A DNA stretch of 64,000 nucleotides from Rhizobium sp. 18065 (GCF_902706095.1 NZ_CACSJP010000007.1:62001-126000); one strand, 5' to 3'. Positions 1 to 10,536 are shown, counted from the stretch's first letter. Notes: generated by a model from the sequence alone, not told the origin. A program made the numbers and translations.

Positions 1-277
1 GGGCAGGACAGACGGCACGAATGGACGCCGACGCGGCGACCTCCGCATGGGTCACGCCAGCACCGATCGTCACCTTGCGACCCTCGACGGCAATGCCCTT
101 CAACGCTGCGATATGGCGAAGATCGACAAGATCCGACGGCTGCGCCAGCCGTTGCTTCAAGGTGGCGATCAGGGTCTGGCCACCGGCAATGAATTTGCCA
201 TCGTCGGCGCCGGACAGCAGCTTTCCGGCATCCTCGACCGAAGAGGCGCGGTGATAGTTGGTGGAATAGAGATGCAT
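1..277 (-). CDS. coxM: CoxM-like FAD-binding subunit, partial (runs off left edge)
   Basis: N-terminal 92 residues of a medium, FAD-binding subunit of a CO-dehydrogenase/xanthine-dehydrogenase type molybdenum hydroxylase. The residues start [13 protein letters not shown] and include the FAD-phosphate loop [13 protein letters not shown] near residues 38-50 and [10 protein letters not shown]. In this family the subunit passes electrons from the Fe-S subunit to FAD. It lies 13 bp downstream of the large-subunit gene on the same strand, so the order is S-L-M, the arrangement of form II cox operons. The reverse strand shows GGAGGAA a few bases before the ATG. The C-terminus is outside the window, so completeness cannot be judged. 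Confidence 0.85.
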   Translation of the reverse strand, partial: MHLYSTNYHRASSVEDAGKLLSGADDGKFIAGGQTLIATLKQRLAQPSDLVDLRHIAALKGIAVEGRKVTIGAGVTHAEVAASASIRAVCPA

Positions 278-290
278 GGTTATTCCTCCC

Positions 291-2657
291 TTATTCGGCC
301 GCTTGCCGGATCTGGCGCGCCTGCAGCGCGGACCAGACGGCGAGCGGTGTTGCCGGCATGTTGAGCTTGTTGTTGCCGATCGCATCGGTGATCGCATTGA
401 TCAGCGCCGGCGGCGAACCGATGGCGCCGGCCTCGCCGCAGCCCTTGATGCCGAGCGGATTGCCCGGACATGGCGTGTTCTGGTGCGAGACGCTGAACGA
501 TGGCAGGTCGTCGGCGCGCGGCATGGCATAGTCCATGTAGCTGGCGGTCAGAAGCTGGCCGTTTACCGGATCGTAGTGCACGCCCTCGAGCAGCGCCTGG
601 CCGATGCCTTGCGCAATGCCGCCATGGACCTGGCCTTCGACGATCATCGGGTTGATGATATTGCCGAAGTCGTCGGCTGCAACGAACTGGACGATCTCGG
701 TCTTGCCGGTTTCCGGATCGACCTCCACTTCGGCAATGTAACATCCGGCCGGGAAAGTGAAGTTGGACGGATCGTAGAACGCGCCCTCCTTCAGGCCCGG
801 CTCCATGCCCGACGGCAGGTTGTGCCCCGTATAGGCGGCCAGCGTCACCTGGAACCATGGTACGCTCTTGTCGGTGCCGGCGACCTTCATCTCGCCATTG
901 TCGATGACAATGTCGCTTTCGTCGGCCTCCATCAGATGTGCCGCGATCTTTTTTGCCTTGGCCTCGACCTTGTCGAGTGCCTTGACGATCGCCGACATGC
1001 CGACGGCACCGGAACGCGAGCCATAGGTGCCCATGCCCATCTGCACCTTGTCGGTATCGCCATGCACGATGGAGATATTGTCGAGCGGCACGCCGAGCCG
1101 GTCCGACACGAGCTGGGCGAAGGTCGTCTCATGCCCCTGGCCATGGCTGTGCGAACCGGTCAGGACCTCGACGGTACCCACCGCATTGACCCGGACCTCG
1201 GCTGATTCCCACAGGCCGACGCCAGCGCCGAGAGAACCGACGGCCGCCGACGGCGCAATGCCGCAGGCCTCGATATAGCAGCTCATGCCGATGCCACGCA
1301 GCTTGCCGCGCTTCGCGGCCTCTGCCTTGCGGGCGGAAAAACCGTTCCAGTCGGATGCCTGCAATGCCGCATCCAGCGACGCGTCGTAATCGCCGGCATC
1401 ATAGTTCATGATGACAGGTGTCTGATGCGGGAAGGAGCGGATGAAATTCTTCCGGCGCAGTTCGACCGGCGAGATCCCGAGCTCGCGCGCGGCCGTCTCG
1501 ACGGTCCGCTCCAGAAGATAGGTCGCTTCCGGACGCCCGGCACCGCGATAGGCATCGACCGGCACCGTATTGGTATAGACGGTGCGGACATTGCAGTGGA
1601 TGGCGGCAATGTCATACTGGCCGGACAGCAGCGTCGCATAGAGATAGGTCGGCACGGCCGACGAAAACAGCGACATATAGGCGCCGAGATTGGCGACCGT
1701 ATCGACCTTCAGGCCGATGATCCTGTGATCCTTGTCGAAGGCCATCTTCACCTTCGAGACATGGTCGCGGCCATGCGCATCGGTGAGGAAGGCTTCGGTG
1801 CGATCCGACGTCCATTTGACCGGAACGCCGGTCTTCTTCGACGCCCAGAGACAGACAATCTCTTCGGGATAGATGTAGATCTTCGATCCGAATCCGCCAC
1901 CGACATCGGGCGCGATCACCCGAAGCTTGTTTTCCGGCGCGACATTGTAGAAGGCGCTCATCACCAGACGCGCCACATGCGGGTTCTGCGATGTCGTGTA
2001 GCAGGTGTAGTGATCTTCAGCGCCGTCATAGATGCCGAGCGTCGCGCGCGGTTCCATCGGGTTGGGCGACAGCCGGTTGTTGAAGATCTCGATCTCGGTG
2101 ACATGCGCCGCCTGCGCGATCGCCGCATCGGCAGCGGCACTGTCGCCGATCTCCCAGTCGAAGATAAGATTGCCGGGTGCTTCGGGATGAAGTTCGGGGG
2201 CACCCGGTTTCAGGGCATCGACGGCGACGGTCACCACAGGCAGTTCGTCATAGGCAACCTGCACCGCTTCGGCTGCATCGCGCGCCGCGCCGATGCTGTC
2301 GGCAACGACGATCGCCACGGCATCGCCGACGTAACGCACGGTTTCGTGCGCCAATGGCCGCCAGCCGCCCATTTTCATCGGCGAACCGTCTTTCGAATGG
2401 ATCATCCAGCCACAGATCAGATTGCCGATGCCATCCGCCAGCAGCTGCTTTCCGTCGAGCACATCGATCACGCCCGGCATGGCTTTCGCCGCAGAGGCAT
2501 CGATGCTTGCGATGCGGGCATGTGCGTAAGGCGAACGGACGAAGTAGGCGTATTTCATTCCGGGAACGACCATGTCGTCCGTATACCGGCCCTTGCCGGT
2601 CAGGAAGCGCTTGTCTTCCTTGCGCGCCACGCGCGCGCCAATCCCTTCAACACCCAT
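291..2657 (-). CDS. coxL: Form II CoxL-like molybdopterin-binding large subunit
   Basis: 788-residue catalytic subunit of the xanthine dehydrogenase/CO dehydrogenase large-subunit family, holding the molybdopterin cytosine dinucleotide cofactor. It has GGGFG at 253-257, the active-site loop AYRGAGR at 369-375 and a C-terminal GCGEAGAIG whose Glu (about 742) is the usual catalytic base. AYRGAGR is the hallmark of form II (putative) CODH; true form I CO dehydrogenases carry AYxCSFR. CO oxidation should therefore not be assumed, and another aldehyde, purine or N-heterocycle substrate is possible. Two in-frame ATGs lie 6 bases apart (2663 and 2657). The GGAGGAG ribosome site touches the first and is 6 nt from the second, so 2657 was chosen. 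The gene follows coxS by about 110 bp and precedes coxM. Confidence 0.9.
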   Translation of the reverse strand: MGVEGIGARVARKEDKRFLTGKGRYTDDMVVPGMKYAYFVRSPYAHARIASIDASAAKAMPGVIDVLDGKQLLADGIGNLICGWMIHSKDGSPMKMGGWRPLAHETVRYVGDAVAIVVADSIGAARDAAEAVQVAYDELPVVTVAVDALKPGAPELHPEAPGNLIFDWEIGDSAAADAAIAQAAHVTEIEIFNNRLSPNPMEPRATLGIYDGAEDHYTCYTTSQNPHVARLVMSAFYNVAPENKLRVIAPDVGGGFGSKIYIYPEEIVCLWASKKTGVPVKWTSDRTEAFLTDAHGRDHVSKVKMAFDKDHRIIGLKVDTVANLGAYMSLFSSAVPTYLYATLLSGQYDIAAIHCNVRTVYTNTVPVDAYRGAGRPEATYLLERTVETAARELGISPVELRRKNFIRSFPHQTPVIMNYDAGDYDASLDAALQASDWNGFSARKAEAAKRGKLRGIGMSCYIEACGIAPSAAVGSLGAGVGLWESAEVRVNAVGTVEVLTGSHSHGQGHETTFAQLVSDRLGVPLDNISIVHGDTDKVQMGMGTYGSRSGAVGMSAIVKALDKVEAKAKKIAAHLMEADESDIVIDNGEMKVAGTDKSVPWFQVTLAAYTGHNLPSGMEPGLKEGAFYDPSNFTFPAGCYIAEVEVDPETGKTEIVQFVAADDFGNIINPMIVEGQVHGGIAQGIGQALLEGVHYDPVNGQLLTASYMDYAMPRADDLPSFSVSHQNTPCPGNPLGIKGCGEAGAIGSPPALINAITDAIGNNKLNMPATPLAVWSALQARQIRQAAE

Positions 2658-2766
2658 TTTCATCTCCTCCAGAGATCAGGATCAAGGCACTCAGGCAGTG
2701 GCAGCAGGTTTAGATGGCGTCGCGGCAGCATTGGCCGGCACCCTTCGATTGTCTGCTGCCTGTCCC

Positions 2767-3255
2767 TTACTCGGCGGCCTGGCGGCCGGCGTGCATCTCC
2801 GCGTTGGCAGACAGGACCGCCTTCACGATATTGTGGTAACCCGTGCAACGACAGATATTGCCCTCCAGCTCATGGCGCACGGTTGCCTCGTCGAGCGTCC
2901 CGTTGTGGCGACCGATGATATCGATCGCGGTCATCACCATGCCCGGGGTACAGAAGCCGCATTGCAGACCGTGATGTTCCTTGAACGCCGCCTGAACCGG
3001 ATGCATTTCGCCATTGACCGCCACGCCCTCAATGGTCGTGATCGTCGATCCGCTGGCTTGCACGGCCAGGATCGAACAGCTCTTGATCGACTGGCCGTCC
3101 ATATGCACAACGCAGGTTCCGCATTGTGTCGTGTCGCAACCGACATGCGTGCCGGTCAGTCCAAGTGTCTCGCGAATAAAATGCACAAGCAGCGTGCGGT
3201 CCTCGCATTCGCCACTCACCGTCCGGCCATTCACCGTCAGCGTCACTTTTGCCAT
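2767..3255 (-). CDS. coxS: CoxS-like [2Fe-2S] small subunit
   Basis: 162-residue iron-sulfur subunit of the molybdenum hydroxylase encoded with the two downstream genes. The N-terminal plant-ferredoxin-type domain carries GCDTTQCGTC plus a later Cys. The C-terminal helical domain carries the second cluster motifs CGFCTPGM and CRCTGY. It relays electrons from the Mo site to FAD in the M subunit. The start ATG at 3255 has AGGAGG upstream. A longer in-frame extension to 3531 exists but has no family similarity and was discarded. First gene of the S-L-M operon; its promoter should lie in 3256-3570. Confidence 0.92.
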   Translation of the reverse strand: MAKVTLTVNGRTVSGECEDRTLLVHFIRETLGLTGTHVGCDTTQCGTCVVHMDGQSIKSCSILAVQASGSTITTIEGVAVNGEMHPVQAAFKEHHGLQCGFCTPGMVMTAIDIIGRHNGTLDEATVRHELEGNICRCTGYHNIVKAVLSANAEMHAGRQAAE

Positions 3256-3570
3256 GTTGTTCCTCCTCGTGTCTCTCCCTGACACGAAGGCATCGTGTGT
3301 CTTTTCTCCGGCACGATCAACAGCCCAGACCAGCCGAATTGAAATAATTGTATGCCGCAACGCAGCATTGAGGCCTTGTTTTTCAGGCTTCCCGCTTGAT
3401 TGCCTAATGGACTGAAATTTGGGCCTATTGCAGAACGCGCAGCGCATGGACTTTCGCGAATTGACCGCTATTCTGCGGCTTGCCACCGCCATATTAGAAA
3501 AACCTGAATGCGGATGGGTGTTCTCGATCAAGACCGGCTGGACCGGATGCGTAACAGTGGAGAAAACAAG
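3256..3570. promoter_or_regulatory. Divergent intergenic region coxS / glycine-zipper lipoprotein
   Basis: 315 bp without a convincing gene between two divergently transcribed genes. It must contain the promoter of the coxSLM operon (minus) and of the small lipoprotein gene (plus). I see no strong inverted repeat, no RNA gene and no clear sigma-54 (GG-N10-GC) element. The segment is richer in A+T than its flanks. Confidence 0.4.
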
Positions 3571-3834
3571 ATGAAAAAAGCTCTCATGCTTCTATTGGTC
3601 GGCCTGTCGGTCGCTGGCTGCACCCAGACCGAAAAGGGCGCCGGCATCGGCGCTGTCGGCGGCGCAATCATCGGTGGCGCGATTACCGGCGACGTGCGTG
3701 GCGCGGCAGTCGGTGCCGCCATCGGCGGCGTCTCCGGCGCCATTATCGGCAATGTTTCGGACCAGCCGGGCCAGTGCTACTACCGCGACCGCAACGGCCG
3801 CCGCTACATCGACAGCTGCCCGCGCGGCTACTGA
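3571..3834 (+). CDS. Glycine-zipper lipoprotein
   Basis: 87-residue predicted outer-membrane lipoprotein. It begins MKKALMLLLVGLSVAGC, with the lipobox VAGC giving Cys17 as the acylated residue. Residues about 23-63 are a glycine-zipper block rich in GxxxG (GAGIGAVGG, GAAVGAAIGG), as in YMGG-like or 17-kDa surface antigen families. A short tail with two Cys and Tyr/Arg-rich residues follows. An in-frame upstream ATG at 3508 would destroy the signal peptide, so 3571 is preferred. Monocistronic, closed by a strong terminator. Exact role unknown; such proteins are usually envelope structural lipoproteins. Confidence 0.8.
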   Translation: MKKALMLLLVGLSVAGCTQTEKGAGIGAVGGAIIGGAITGDVRGAAVGAAIGGVSGAIIGNVSDQPGQCYYRDRNGRRYIDSCPRGY

Positions 3835-3845
3835 CGCCAACGACT

Positions 3846-3874
3846 GGGACGCGCGATGAGCGCGTCCCTTTTTT
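3846..3874 (+). terminator. Rho-independent terminator after glycine-zipper gene
   Basis: Perfect 9-bp stem GGGACGCGC / GCGCGTCCC with a GATGA loop followed by six T residues, 11 bp after the stop codon. Classic intrinsic terminator on the plus strand. Confidence 0.92.
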
Positions 3875-3967
3875 ATAGAATTTTAAGAAAAGGGTATGCC
3901 TTTTTTAGCATTTTCTCCTAAGTTGCCCCTTGGCGGGGGTGCACCAGCCAGGTCGCGATAAGCGAAA

Positions 3968-5905
3968 ATGTGTATGCCGAGTGGATTTGTATTGCCGAAA
4001 ATGAGTGTCGCGTTCCGGCTCGGTATGGCTCTGTTGACCGTGAGCCCCTTGTTGCTCGGGCCTGTTCTTGCTTCAAAAGCAGCAGCCTTCGAGCTTTTCG
4101 GGATTCGGCTATTCGGCAAGGACGACACGACCAATGATGTCATCGATCCCGTATCCTACACCATTGCCCTGACAACCGGCGACGCCGACAGGGCCTTGAC
4201 CAAGTCCCTGCGGCGAACCTCGCTTCTGCTGTCAGATGAAGATACGCCTGTCTCCGGCGATCTGGGACTGGTGATCAAGGCCAAGGACGATCGCGACCGC
4301 CTTCTGGCCACCCTTTATGAGAATGCCCGCTATGGCGCGATCGTGACCGTTCTGGTCGATGGACGCGACATCGACAGCCTGCCGCCCAATCCGACCTTCG
4401 ACAGGTCGAGACCGATCCCGGTCGCGATCACCGTGGAGACGGGACCGGTCTTCACGCTTGGCGACGTTACCCTCGAGGGCGATGCCGCGCGGCTGGATCC
4501 GGCGGAATTCGAGCTGGCGCCGGGTGGCGCGGCCGGCTCGCTGACAATTCTGAAGGCCGCAGCACAGATCGCCGACACCTTGAAATCGGAAGGTCGACCG
4601 CTGGCTGAACTGACCAAGCGCGAAGTCGTCGCCGACCATGACACCAACACCGTCGACGTGACGATCGCCGTCGAGGCAGGCCCTGTCGCGCCGCTTGGCG
4701 ATGTGACGGTCAAGGGCGCGCGGCAGGTCAATGCCGAATTCATCGAGCGCTATTCACGACTTCGCCCGGGCCAGCCCTATTCGCCCGAGCAATTGCGCAA
4801 GGCTGGCGAGCGCCTGCGGACGCTCGGGGTGTTTTCCTCCGTGACCATCAACGAGCCGGAGGCGCTTGCCGCTGATGGCTCGTGGCCGCTGGCCATCACG
4901 GTTGCGGAAGGCAAGCACCGCTATTTCGGCTTTGGCGCCAGCTATTCCTCGATCGACGGCGGCGGGCTTGAAGGCTATTGGGGCCACCGCAACCTGTTCG
5001 GCAACGCCGAATCGCTGAAGCTCGAAGGCGCGGTGCGCGGCCTCGGCGAAATCAGCGATGTCAGCAACCTCTCGGATCTCGACTATTCGGCCGGCATCAC
5101 CTTCATCAAACCCGGCGCCTTCTTCCCTTCGGCAACGCTGGAGGCGAGCATCAAGGCGAGCACGCTGGACAGCGAGCATTATGATGCGGCCTCCATCACC
5201 GGCAAAGTCGCGCTCGCCTATGAGCTGAGCGATATCGATACGGTAAGCGGCGGCGTTTCGCTGACCTATGACAGCATCGAGGATGCCTTCGGTGAAAATG
5301 AATACCTGACCTTCGGCGTCCCCCTCGGCTATACGCGCGACACCCGCAACAACAAGCTGAACCCGACCGAAGGCTATTTTGCATCGGTATCGACCACGCC
5401 GAGCTACGAAATCAACGGCAGCACGGTCTTTGCCTCCGTCGAAGGCTCGGCGTCCGGCTATCTCGGCCTTGGCGCAGAAGATCGCATCGTGCTCGCCGGC
5501 AAGCTCTCTGCCGGCAGCCTGTTCGGCGGCAGCGGCCTGGCATCCATCCCCGCCACCCGCCGTTTCTTTGCCGGCGGCGGCGGCTCGGTGCGCGGGTACG
5601 CCTATCAGGAGATCTCGCCCTACAATGACGCGGGCGACGCCACGGGCGGCCGGTCCTATGCAACCGGCTCGTTCGAGGTCCGGATGCAAGTCACGGAGAC
5701 GATCGGCATCGTGCCCTTTCTCGATGTCGGCAGCGTCTCGAGAAACAATGTCCCGGATTTCTCCGATCTGCGCATGGGCGCCGGCGTCGGACTGCGCTAC
5801 ATGACACCTTTCGGGCCGCTGAGGCTCGATGTTGCCATTCCGTTGCAACGATATGACGACGGTAGCCGTTATGGCATTTATGCCGGCATAGGTCAGAGCT
5901 TCTGA
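3968..5905 (+). CDS. tamA: TamA, outer-membrane translocation/assembly module
   Basis: 645-residue Omp85-family protein. It has an N-terminal hydrophobic signal (about residues 15-40), then POTRA-like repeats (to roughly residue 310) and a C-terminal 16-strand barrel typical of BamA/TamA. The barrel includes RRFFAGGGGSVRGYAYQE (the conserved VRGY element) and ends in Phe (GIGQSF), the usual outer-membrane protein C-terminal signature. TamA works with inner-membrane-anchored TamB to move or insert autotransporters and other outer-membrane components. The tamB gene follows 37 bp downstream, confirming the assignment. No strong Shine-Dalgarno precedes the first ATG; a second in-frame ATG at residue 12 (MSVAFRLG) is a possible start. 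Confidence 0.93.
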   Translation: MCMPSGFVLPKMSVAFRLGMALLTVSPLLLGPVLASKAAAFELFGIRLFGKDDTTNDVIDPVSYTIALTTGDADRALTKSLRRTSLLLSDEDTPVSGDLGLVIKAKDDRDRLLATLYENARYGAIVTVLVDGRDIDSLPPNPTFDRSRPIPVAITVETGPVFTLGDVTLEGDAARLDPAEFELAPGGAAGSLTILKAAAQIADTLKSEGRPLAELTKREVVADHDTNTVDVTIAVEAGPVAPLGDVTVKGARQVNAEFIERYSRLRPGQPYSPEQLRKAGERLRTLGVFSSVTINEPEALAADGSWPLAITVAEGKHRYFGFGASYSSIDGGGLEGYWGHRNLFGNAESLKLEGAVRGLGEISDVSNLSDLDYSAGITFIKPGAFFPSATLEASIKASTLDSEHYDAASITGKVALAYELSDIDTVSGGVSLTYDSIEDAFGENEYLTFGVPLGYTRDTRNNKLNPTEGYFASVSTTPSYEINGSTVFASVEGSASGYLGLGAEDRIVLAGKLSAGSLFGGSGLASIPATRRFFAGGGGSVRGYAYQEISPYNDAGDATGGRSYATGSFEVRMQVTETIGIVPFLDVGSVSRNNVPDFSDLRMGAGVGLRYMTPFGPLRLDVAIPLQRYDDGSRYGIYAGIGQSF

Positions 5906-5942
5906 TCCGCGCAGATCCGGCAGGACGAGGACCATAAAGACA

Positions 5943-8900
5943 ATGATCTGGCTGAAACGCATCATCGGATGGACGCTCCGGATTTTTGCCGGGCTGGTTG
6001 CGACCCTCGTGACGCTGACCATCCTCGTCATCGTGATCGGTGGCCTGTCGGCCAGCGGCAGCCAGTTTCTGGCAAACCAGATCGCAGCGCTGATCTCGAA
6101 GGACAACCAGCAGATCTCAATCGTCGCGCCAAGCCCCTTGCTGAGCCAGACATTGACGGTCGAACGAATTACTGTTGCCGACACAAAGGGACCTTACGCG
6201 ACGATCGAAGGACTGGCTCTGGACTGGACACCACTGGATCTCCTGTCGCGCCGCTTTACCGCGGATAAGCTCAGCGCCCGGTCGATCCGCATCGATCGCG
6301 CACCGGAGCCAAGTGCGACGCCGGTGGTCAAGTCGGACGAGCCGTTCTCGCTGCCGGTTGGCATCGACATTGCCGCGATCGACCTGCCCTCGATCAAGGT
6401 GGGGGCAGCGCTTGCCCGCCGTGACGTGGAAATCGCAGCAAAGGGCGCCGCCCAGATCATCGGCAGCAATATCACCAGCCAGTTGACGGCAACCCTGCTC
6501 GGCGAACCGTCAGCCGATCTTGCCGCCGACGTGCTCTATGCGCCGGACGACGATCGGCTGCGGCTGAAGCTCGATTATGCCGAACCGAAGGGTGGAGTTG
6601 CCGGAAATCTCCTGCAGCTTCCCGATCAGCCGGCTGTTGCGTTCAGCATCGATGGCGACGGCGCCATCAGCAACTGGGCCGGCAAGATCACCGCCGCCCT
6701 GGACGGCAGGCAAACCGTCTCTGTCGATGCAACGCACCGGCTGGCAGCAGAAGACCAGCGTGACATCACCCTTATCGGTGGCGGTAATTTTGCCAGCCTG
6801 ATGCCGCCGCAATTGCGTGACCTGTTTGCCGGAGAAACATCGATCGATCTTGCAGCCCGCATTGCCCCCGATGGCGCAATCGAGATCAGCAAGGGCGAAC
6901 TTTCCACCGCTGCGGCGCGGATCTCGGCATCCGGCCATTATGATCCGAAGGGCATCAACGATCTCGCCCTTGTCGCCGAGGCCAATGCGACACCCGTGCG
7001 GTTGCAATGGCAGCAGGACAAGGCGATCTATGGCGTGGCCGTGCGCCGCGCCAATCTGACACTGAGCGGCAATGCGCAAACGGCAGCGCTGAAGGCAGCC
7101 ATCGATCTGGCCACCCTGTCTTCCCCGCAGGGCACCTTGTCCGACATCGGCTTGACGGCAGAAAGCTCAGCCTTCGATATCGCCAATCGCCAGGGCCCGG
7201 TCGATCTGCAGCTTGCCGTACAAAGCGCCGAATTCTTCGATGCGCAACTGGCCAACTATATCCGCGCGCCGCTGAAGATCGTGGCACCGCTGACCATCGA
7301 AGAGGATGCGGTCGCCACCGACAGGCTCACGCTCGAGAGCGCCGGTATCGGCGGGGAGCTGAATGGCCGCTACGTGATCTCGGCGCAGACCTTTACCGGC
7401 GCGCTGAAAGCCTTTGTCCTGCCTGACCTGTTGCCGCCGGCGCTGGCTGAAAAACTGACAAAGCCAGTCGCCCTGTCGACCCGGATCGATTTTGCCGCGC
7501 CCAAGGCGGTCAGCCTGCGCGACATTCAACTGCAGACCGACCTTGGCTCGGCGGAGGGCGCCGTCTCGCTGGCGCCCGACGGCATTCTTGCCGCCGACCT
7601 GACCGGCCGGTTGAACGACGTCGCCAGCTTCCAGCCGCGCATCAGCGGCGGCGCTGCGTTCGACGTATCGGCATCGGGTCCGCTGGACGCGATCGAAGGC
7701 AATGTGAATGTCGTCATCGAAGAGGGCAAGGCAGCCGGCTACGACCTGCGTGACCTGTCACTGCAGATCGAGGGGCTTGCCGACCAGAATGCGCCGCGCG
7801 GCCAGTTGCGGCTGACCGGGCAGATCGATGCCCAGCCTGTCGATATCTCAGCCGACGTGGTGTCGGAAAACGGCGCAACGAAAATCCCTGCTCTGACACT
7901 CAATGTCGGCGAAAACCGTCTTTCAGGCAGCCTTGCGCTGGACGAAGCCTTCCAGCCGACCGGCGATCTCAGCTTCGACTTCCCGCAGCTTTCGCTTCTG
8001 GCGGCGCTGGGCGGACAAAGCGCGAGCGGCGACCTGGCCGGCACGATCGCGATCACCTCGGCGGACAGTCGTATTGCAGCCAGGATTGATGCATCAGGCA
8101 AGGCGCTCAGCCGCGACACCCTGCAAATCGAGAACCCGGCCATCGATCTTGCCATCAGCGACGTGGCCGCACTGGCGGTCGAGGGCATCGTTCGCGCGGC
8201 AGCGATTGTCAGCGGCACCAACCGTATCGAGGCCCCCGAGGTAACCTTTGCCCGCGCCGGAGCGCGCACCGATTTCCAGGCCAGGGCGCAATATGACGCG
8301 GCACCGCTCGAGGCAGCCGGCAGCATGGAGCAGCAGCCGCAGGGACTGGCGATTGCGCTGGACCGCTTTTCCGCCAAGCCACGCGGCATCGCGCTGGCAC
8401 TGGCAGCACCCGCACGCCTGACCGTGACGGACGGTACAGTACAGATCGGCAAGACCGTGATCAATGCTGGCTCCGGCAATGTGACTGTCACCGGCAGCGC
8501 CGGTCAAACCCTTGCCATCAGGGCAGACATTGCAGCCCTGCCCGCTTCGCTTGCCGCAGCCGTTGCCCCAGCAATGGCACCAGCCGGCACGATTTCCGGT
8601 GTCGTCGAGGTCAAGGGCACGTCGTCGGCTCCCGACGTCACCTACCAGCTTGATTGGCGCGATGCGGAAGTGGCCCAGACCCGGACAGCTGGACTGGCGC
8701 CGCTCGCCATCAGTGCCAATGGCCGCTTCCAGAACAATACACTTTCTCTCGATACCCGGCTTTCCGGTGACGGCGGTATCACCCTCAATGGCGGCGGTCG
8801 ACTTGGCGTATCAGGCATGGGCCTCGACATGCGGTTCCAGGGCAGCCTGCCGCTGGCGGCCGCCAATACCGTTCTTGGCCAACAGGGCCTGGTGGCGCAA

Positions 8901-10106
8901 GGCAATGCCAATGTGAACGTGACCCTCCAGGGAACCGCGACGGCACCGGCCATTGCCGGTTCGATCACCACCAGCGGTGCCCGCGTGGTTGATGTGCGCC
9001 GCAACCTTGCGGTCGAGCAAATCGCCGCGACGATCAATCTGCGTGACAACCGCGCCCAGATCGCCAGCTTGACCGGCAATTTTGCCTCAGGCGGTCGTGT
9101 CTCGGCCAGCGGTTCGATCGACATTCTCGGCCAGGGCATGCCCGCCGATCTGACGATCAATCTCGACAAGGCCGTCTATGTCGATGGCAACACGGTGACG
9201 GCGACTGCCGATGCGCGGCTGACATTGCGCGGCCCTCTCATGGCCGGCCCGACGCTGGCCGGGACAGTGGATCTGTCGCGCACGTCGATCACGCTGTCGG
9301 AGCGCCGCCCCACCAGCCTTTCACAGCTCGACATCCAGCATCGCAACGCGCCAAAGGCAGTCACCCAGCAGCTACGCACCATCACGCCGGCCGCCGGCAG
9401 AAGCTCGAGTTCGCCGATACTGCTCGACCTTCGCATATCTTCCCCGTCGCAGACCTTCATTCGCGGCCGTGGCATCGATGCCGAACTCGGCGGCACCCTG
9501 ACATTGACCGGATCAGCGTCCGCGCCCAATGTCTCCGGTGGCTTCGAACTGCGCCGCGGGCGCATGCAGATCCTCACCAAGCGCCTGGATATTACCCGAG
9601 CCGAGATCACCTTCGGCGGCGACCTCATTCCGATCATCGACCTTGAAGCCACCACCACATCCGGCAGCTCGACCGTGACGATCAAACTTTACGGATTTGC
9701 CAGCGACCCGGAAGTGACCTTCAGTTCATCACCGACCCTGCCGCAGGACGAGATCCTCGCCCAGCTGATCTTCGGCCAGTCGATGTCACGGCTCTCGGCC
9801 CTGCAGATTGCCCAGTTGGCCGATGCAGCCGCCCAGCTGGCAGGCGGCAATTCGACATCGCTGTTCCAGACTCTGCGTTCGACACTTGGCATCGACGATC
9901 TCGACATCTCCACCGACTCCACCGGCCAGACCAGCATCAGCGCCGGCAAATACCTGAACGACCGCACCTATATCGAGCTGCAGCAAAGCGGCAGCGGCGG
10001 CGGCAAGGCGGTGATCAATCTCGATATCGGCCGCGGCGTGAAATTGAAGGGCGAAGCGGGCGGCTCGGGCGCCGGTGGCGGCATCTACTACGAGAAGGAA
10101 TACTGA
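5943..10106 (+). CDS. tamB: TamB, translocation and assembly module protein
   Basis: 1387-residue giant periplasm-spanning protein (DUF490/TamB family). A single N-terminal transmembrane segment (about residues 10-35, after MIWLKRIIGW) anchors it in the inner membrane. A very long, low-complexity beta-rich body of AsmA/TamB-type repeats follows. The C-terminal TamB domain contains LTGSASAPNVSGGFELRRG and LPQDEILAQLIFGQS and ends in an aromatic tail (IYYEKEY). It bridges to TamA and is now also linked to anterograde phospholipid transport in this family. Directly downstream of tamA in a two-gene operon; ends 4 bp before the convergent Lrp gene. Confidence 0.95.
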   Translation: MIWLKRIIGWTLRIFAGLVATLVTLTILVIVIGGLSASGSQFLANQIAALISKDNQQISIVAPSPLLSQTLTVERITVADTKGPYATIEGLALDWTPLDLLSRRFTADKLSARSIRIDRAPEPSATPVVKSDEPFSLPVGIDIAAIDLPSIKVGAALARRDVEIAAKGAAQIIGSNITSQLTATLLGEPSADLAADVLYAPDDDRLRLKLDYAEPKGGVAGNLLQLPDQPAVAFSIDGDGAISNWAGKITAALDGRQTVSVDATHRLAAEDQRDITLIGGGNFASLMPPQLRDLFAGETSIDLAARIAPDGAIEISKGELSTAAARISASGHYDPKGINDLALVAEANATPVRLQWQQDKAIYGVAVRRANLTLSGNAQTAALKAAIDLATLSSPQGTLSDIGLTAESSAFDIANRQGPVDLQLAVQSAEFFDAQLANYIRAPLKIVAPLTIEEDAVATDRLTLESAGIGGELNGRYVISAQTFTGALKAFVLPDLLPPALAEKLTKPVALSTRIDFAAPKAVSLRDIQLQTDLGSAEGAVSLAPDGILAADLTGRLNDVASFQPRISGGAAFDVSASGPLDAIEGNVNVVIEEGKAAGYDLRDLSLQIEGLADQNAPRGQLRLTGQIDAQPVDISADVVSENGATKIPALTLNVGENRLSGSLALDEAFQPTGDLSFDFPQLSLLAALGGQSASGDLAGTIAITSADSRIAARIDASGKALSRDTLQIENPAIDLAISDVAALAVEGIVRAAAIVSGTNRIEAPEVTFARAGARTDFQARAQYDAAPLEAAGSMEQQPQGLAIALDRFSAKPRGIALALAAPARLTVTDGTVQIGKTVINAGSGNVTVTGSAGQTLAIRADIAALPASLAAAVAPAMAPAGTISGVVEVKGTSSAPDVTYQLDWRDAEVAQTRTAGLAPLAISANGRFQNNTLSLDTRLSGDGGITLNGGGRLGVSGMGLDMRFQGSLPLAAANTVLGQQGLVAQGNANVNVTLQGTATAPAIAGSITTSGARVVDVRRNLAVEQIAATINLRDNRAQIASLTGNFASGGRVSASGSIDILGQGMPADLTINLDKAVYVDGNTVTATADARLTLRGPLMAGPTLAGTVDLSRTSITLSERRPTSLSQLDIQHRNAPKAVTQQLRTITPAAGRSSSSPILLDLRISSPSQTFIRGRGIDAELGGTLTLTGSASAPNVSGGFELRRGRMQILTKRLDITRAEITFGGDLIPIIDLEATTTSGSSTVTIKLYGFASDPEVTFSSSPTLPQDEILAQLIFGQSMSRLSALQIAQLADAAAQLAGGNSTSLFQTLRSTLGIDDLDISTDSTGQTSISAGKYLNDRTYIELQQSGSGGGKAVINLDIGRGVKLKGEAGGSGAGGGIYYEKEY

Positions 10107-10110
10107 CCGA

Positions 10111-10536
10111 TCAGGCGACCTTGCTGGTCTTGAGCAGGATACTGGATTCGGTGCTGTTGATCCCCTCGACCAGACGGATGCGCCGCAGCGTCTCGTCGAA
10201 TCCGGCCAGATCACGATCTTCGAGCTCGGCAATGAAATCCCAGCGGCCATTGGTGCTGTGCAGCGACTTGACCTGCGGAATTCCGCGCAACTGCTGCGCA
10301 ACCCGATCGGCAAACTTGCCGACGACTTCGATCATGATGATTGCCCTGACCCCGGTCGGCTGGATTTCCCGTCCGGTCAGGATTGTAAACGCGGCGATCG
10401 TGCCATTGGCGACGAGGCGATCGATCCGGGCCGAGATGGTCGCACGCGATGCTCCCGTCATCGCGGCAAGCGAAGCAACAGGGATTCGGGCGTTCTGCCG
10501 AAGAGCACTCAGAATATCGCGGTCGAGATCATCCAT
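10111..10536 (-). CDS. Lrp/AsnC-family transcriptional regulator
   Basis: 141-residue regulator. An N-terminal winged HTH (residues about 1-60, DLDRDILSALRQNARI and GASRATISARIDRL) is followed by a RAM ligand-binding domain (about 65-135). Lrp-type proteins bind amino acids and form octamers. The gene is divergent from arginase with 125 bp between them, so it is probably the arginine- or ornithine-responsive activator of that gene. That is inferred from position and from known rhizobial arginine catabolism regulators. Confidence 0.9.
   Translation of the reverse strand: MDDLDRDILSALRQNARIPVASLAAMTGASRATISARIDRLVANGTIAAFTILTGREIQPTGVRAIIMIEVVGKFADRVAQQLRGIPQVKSLHSTNGRWDFIAELEDRDLAGFDETLRRIRLVEGINSTESSILLKTSKVA

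Noticed and set aside
1425..2918. Plus-strand open frame (about 497 codons) opposite coxL
   Set aside because: Antisense shadow; the minus-strand CoxL has an intact active site and cofactor motifs.
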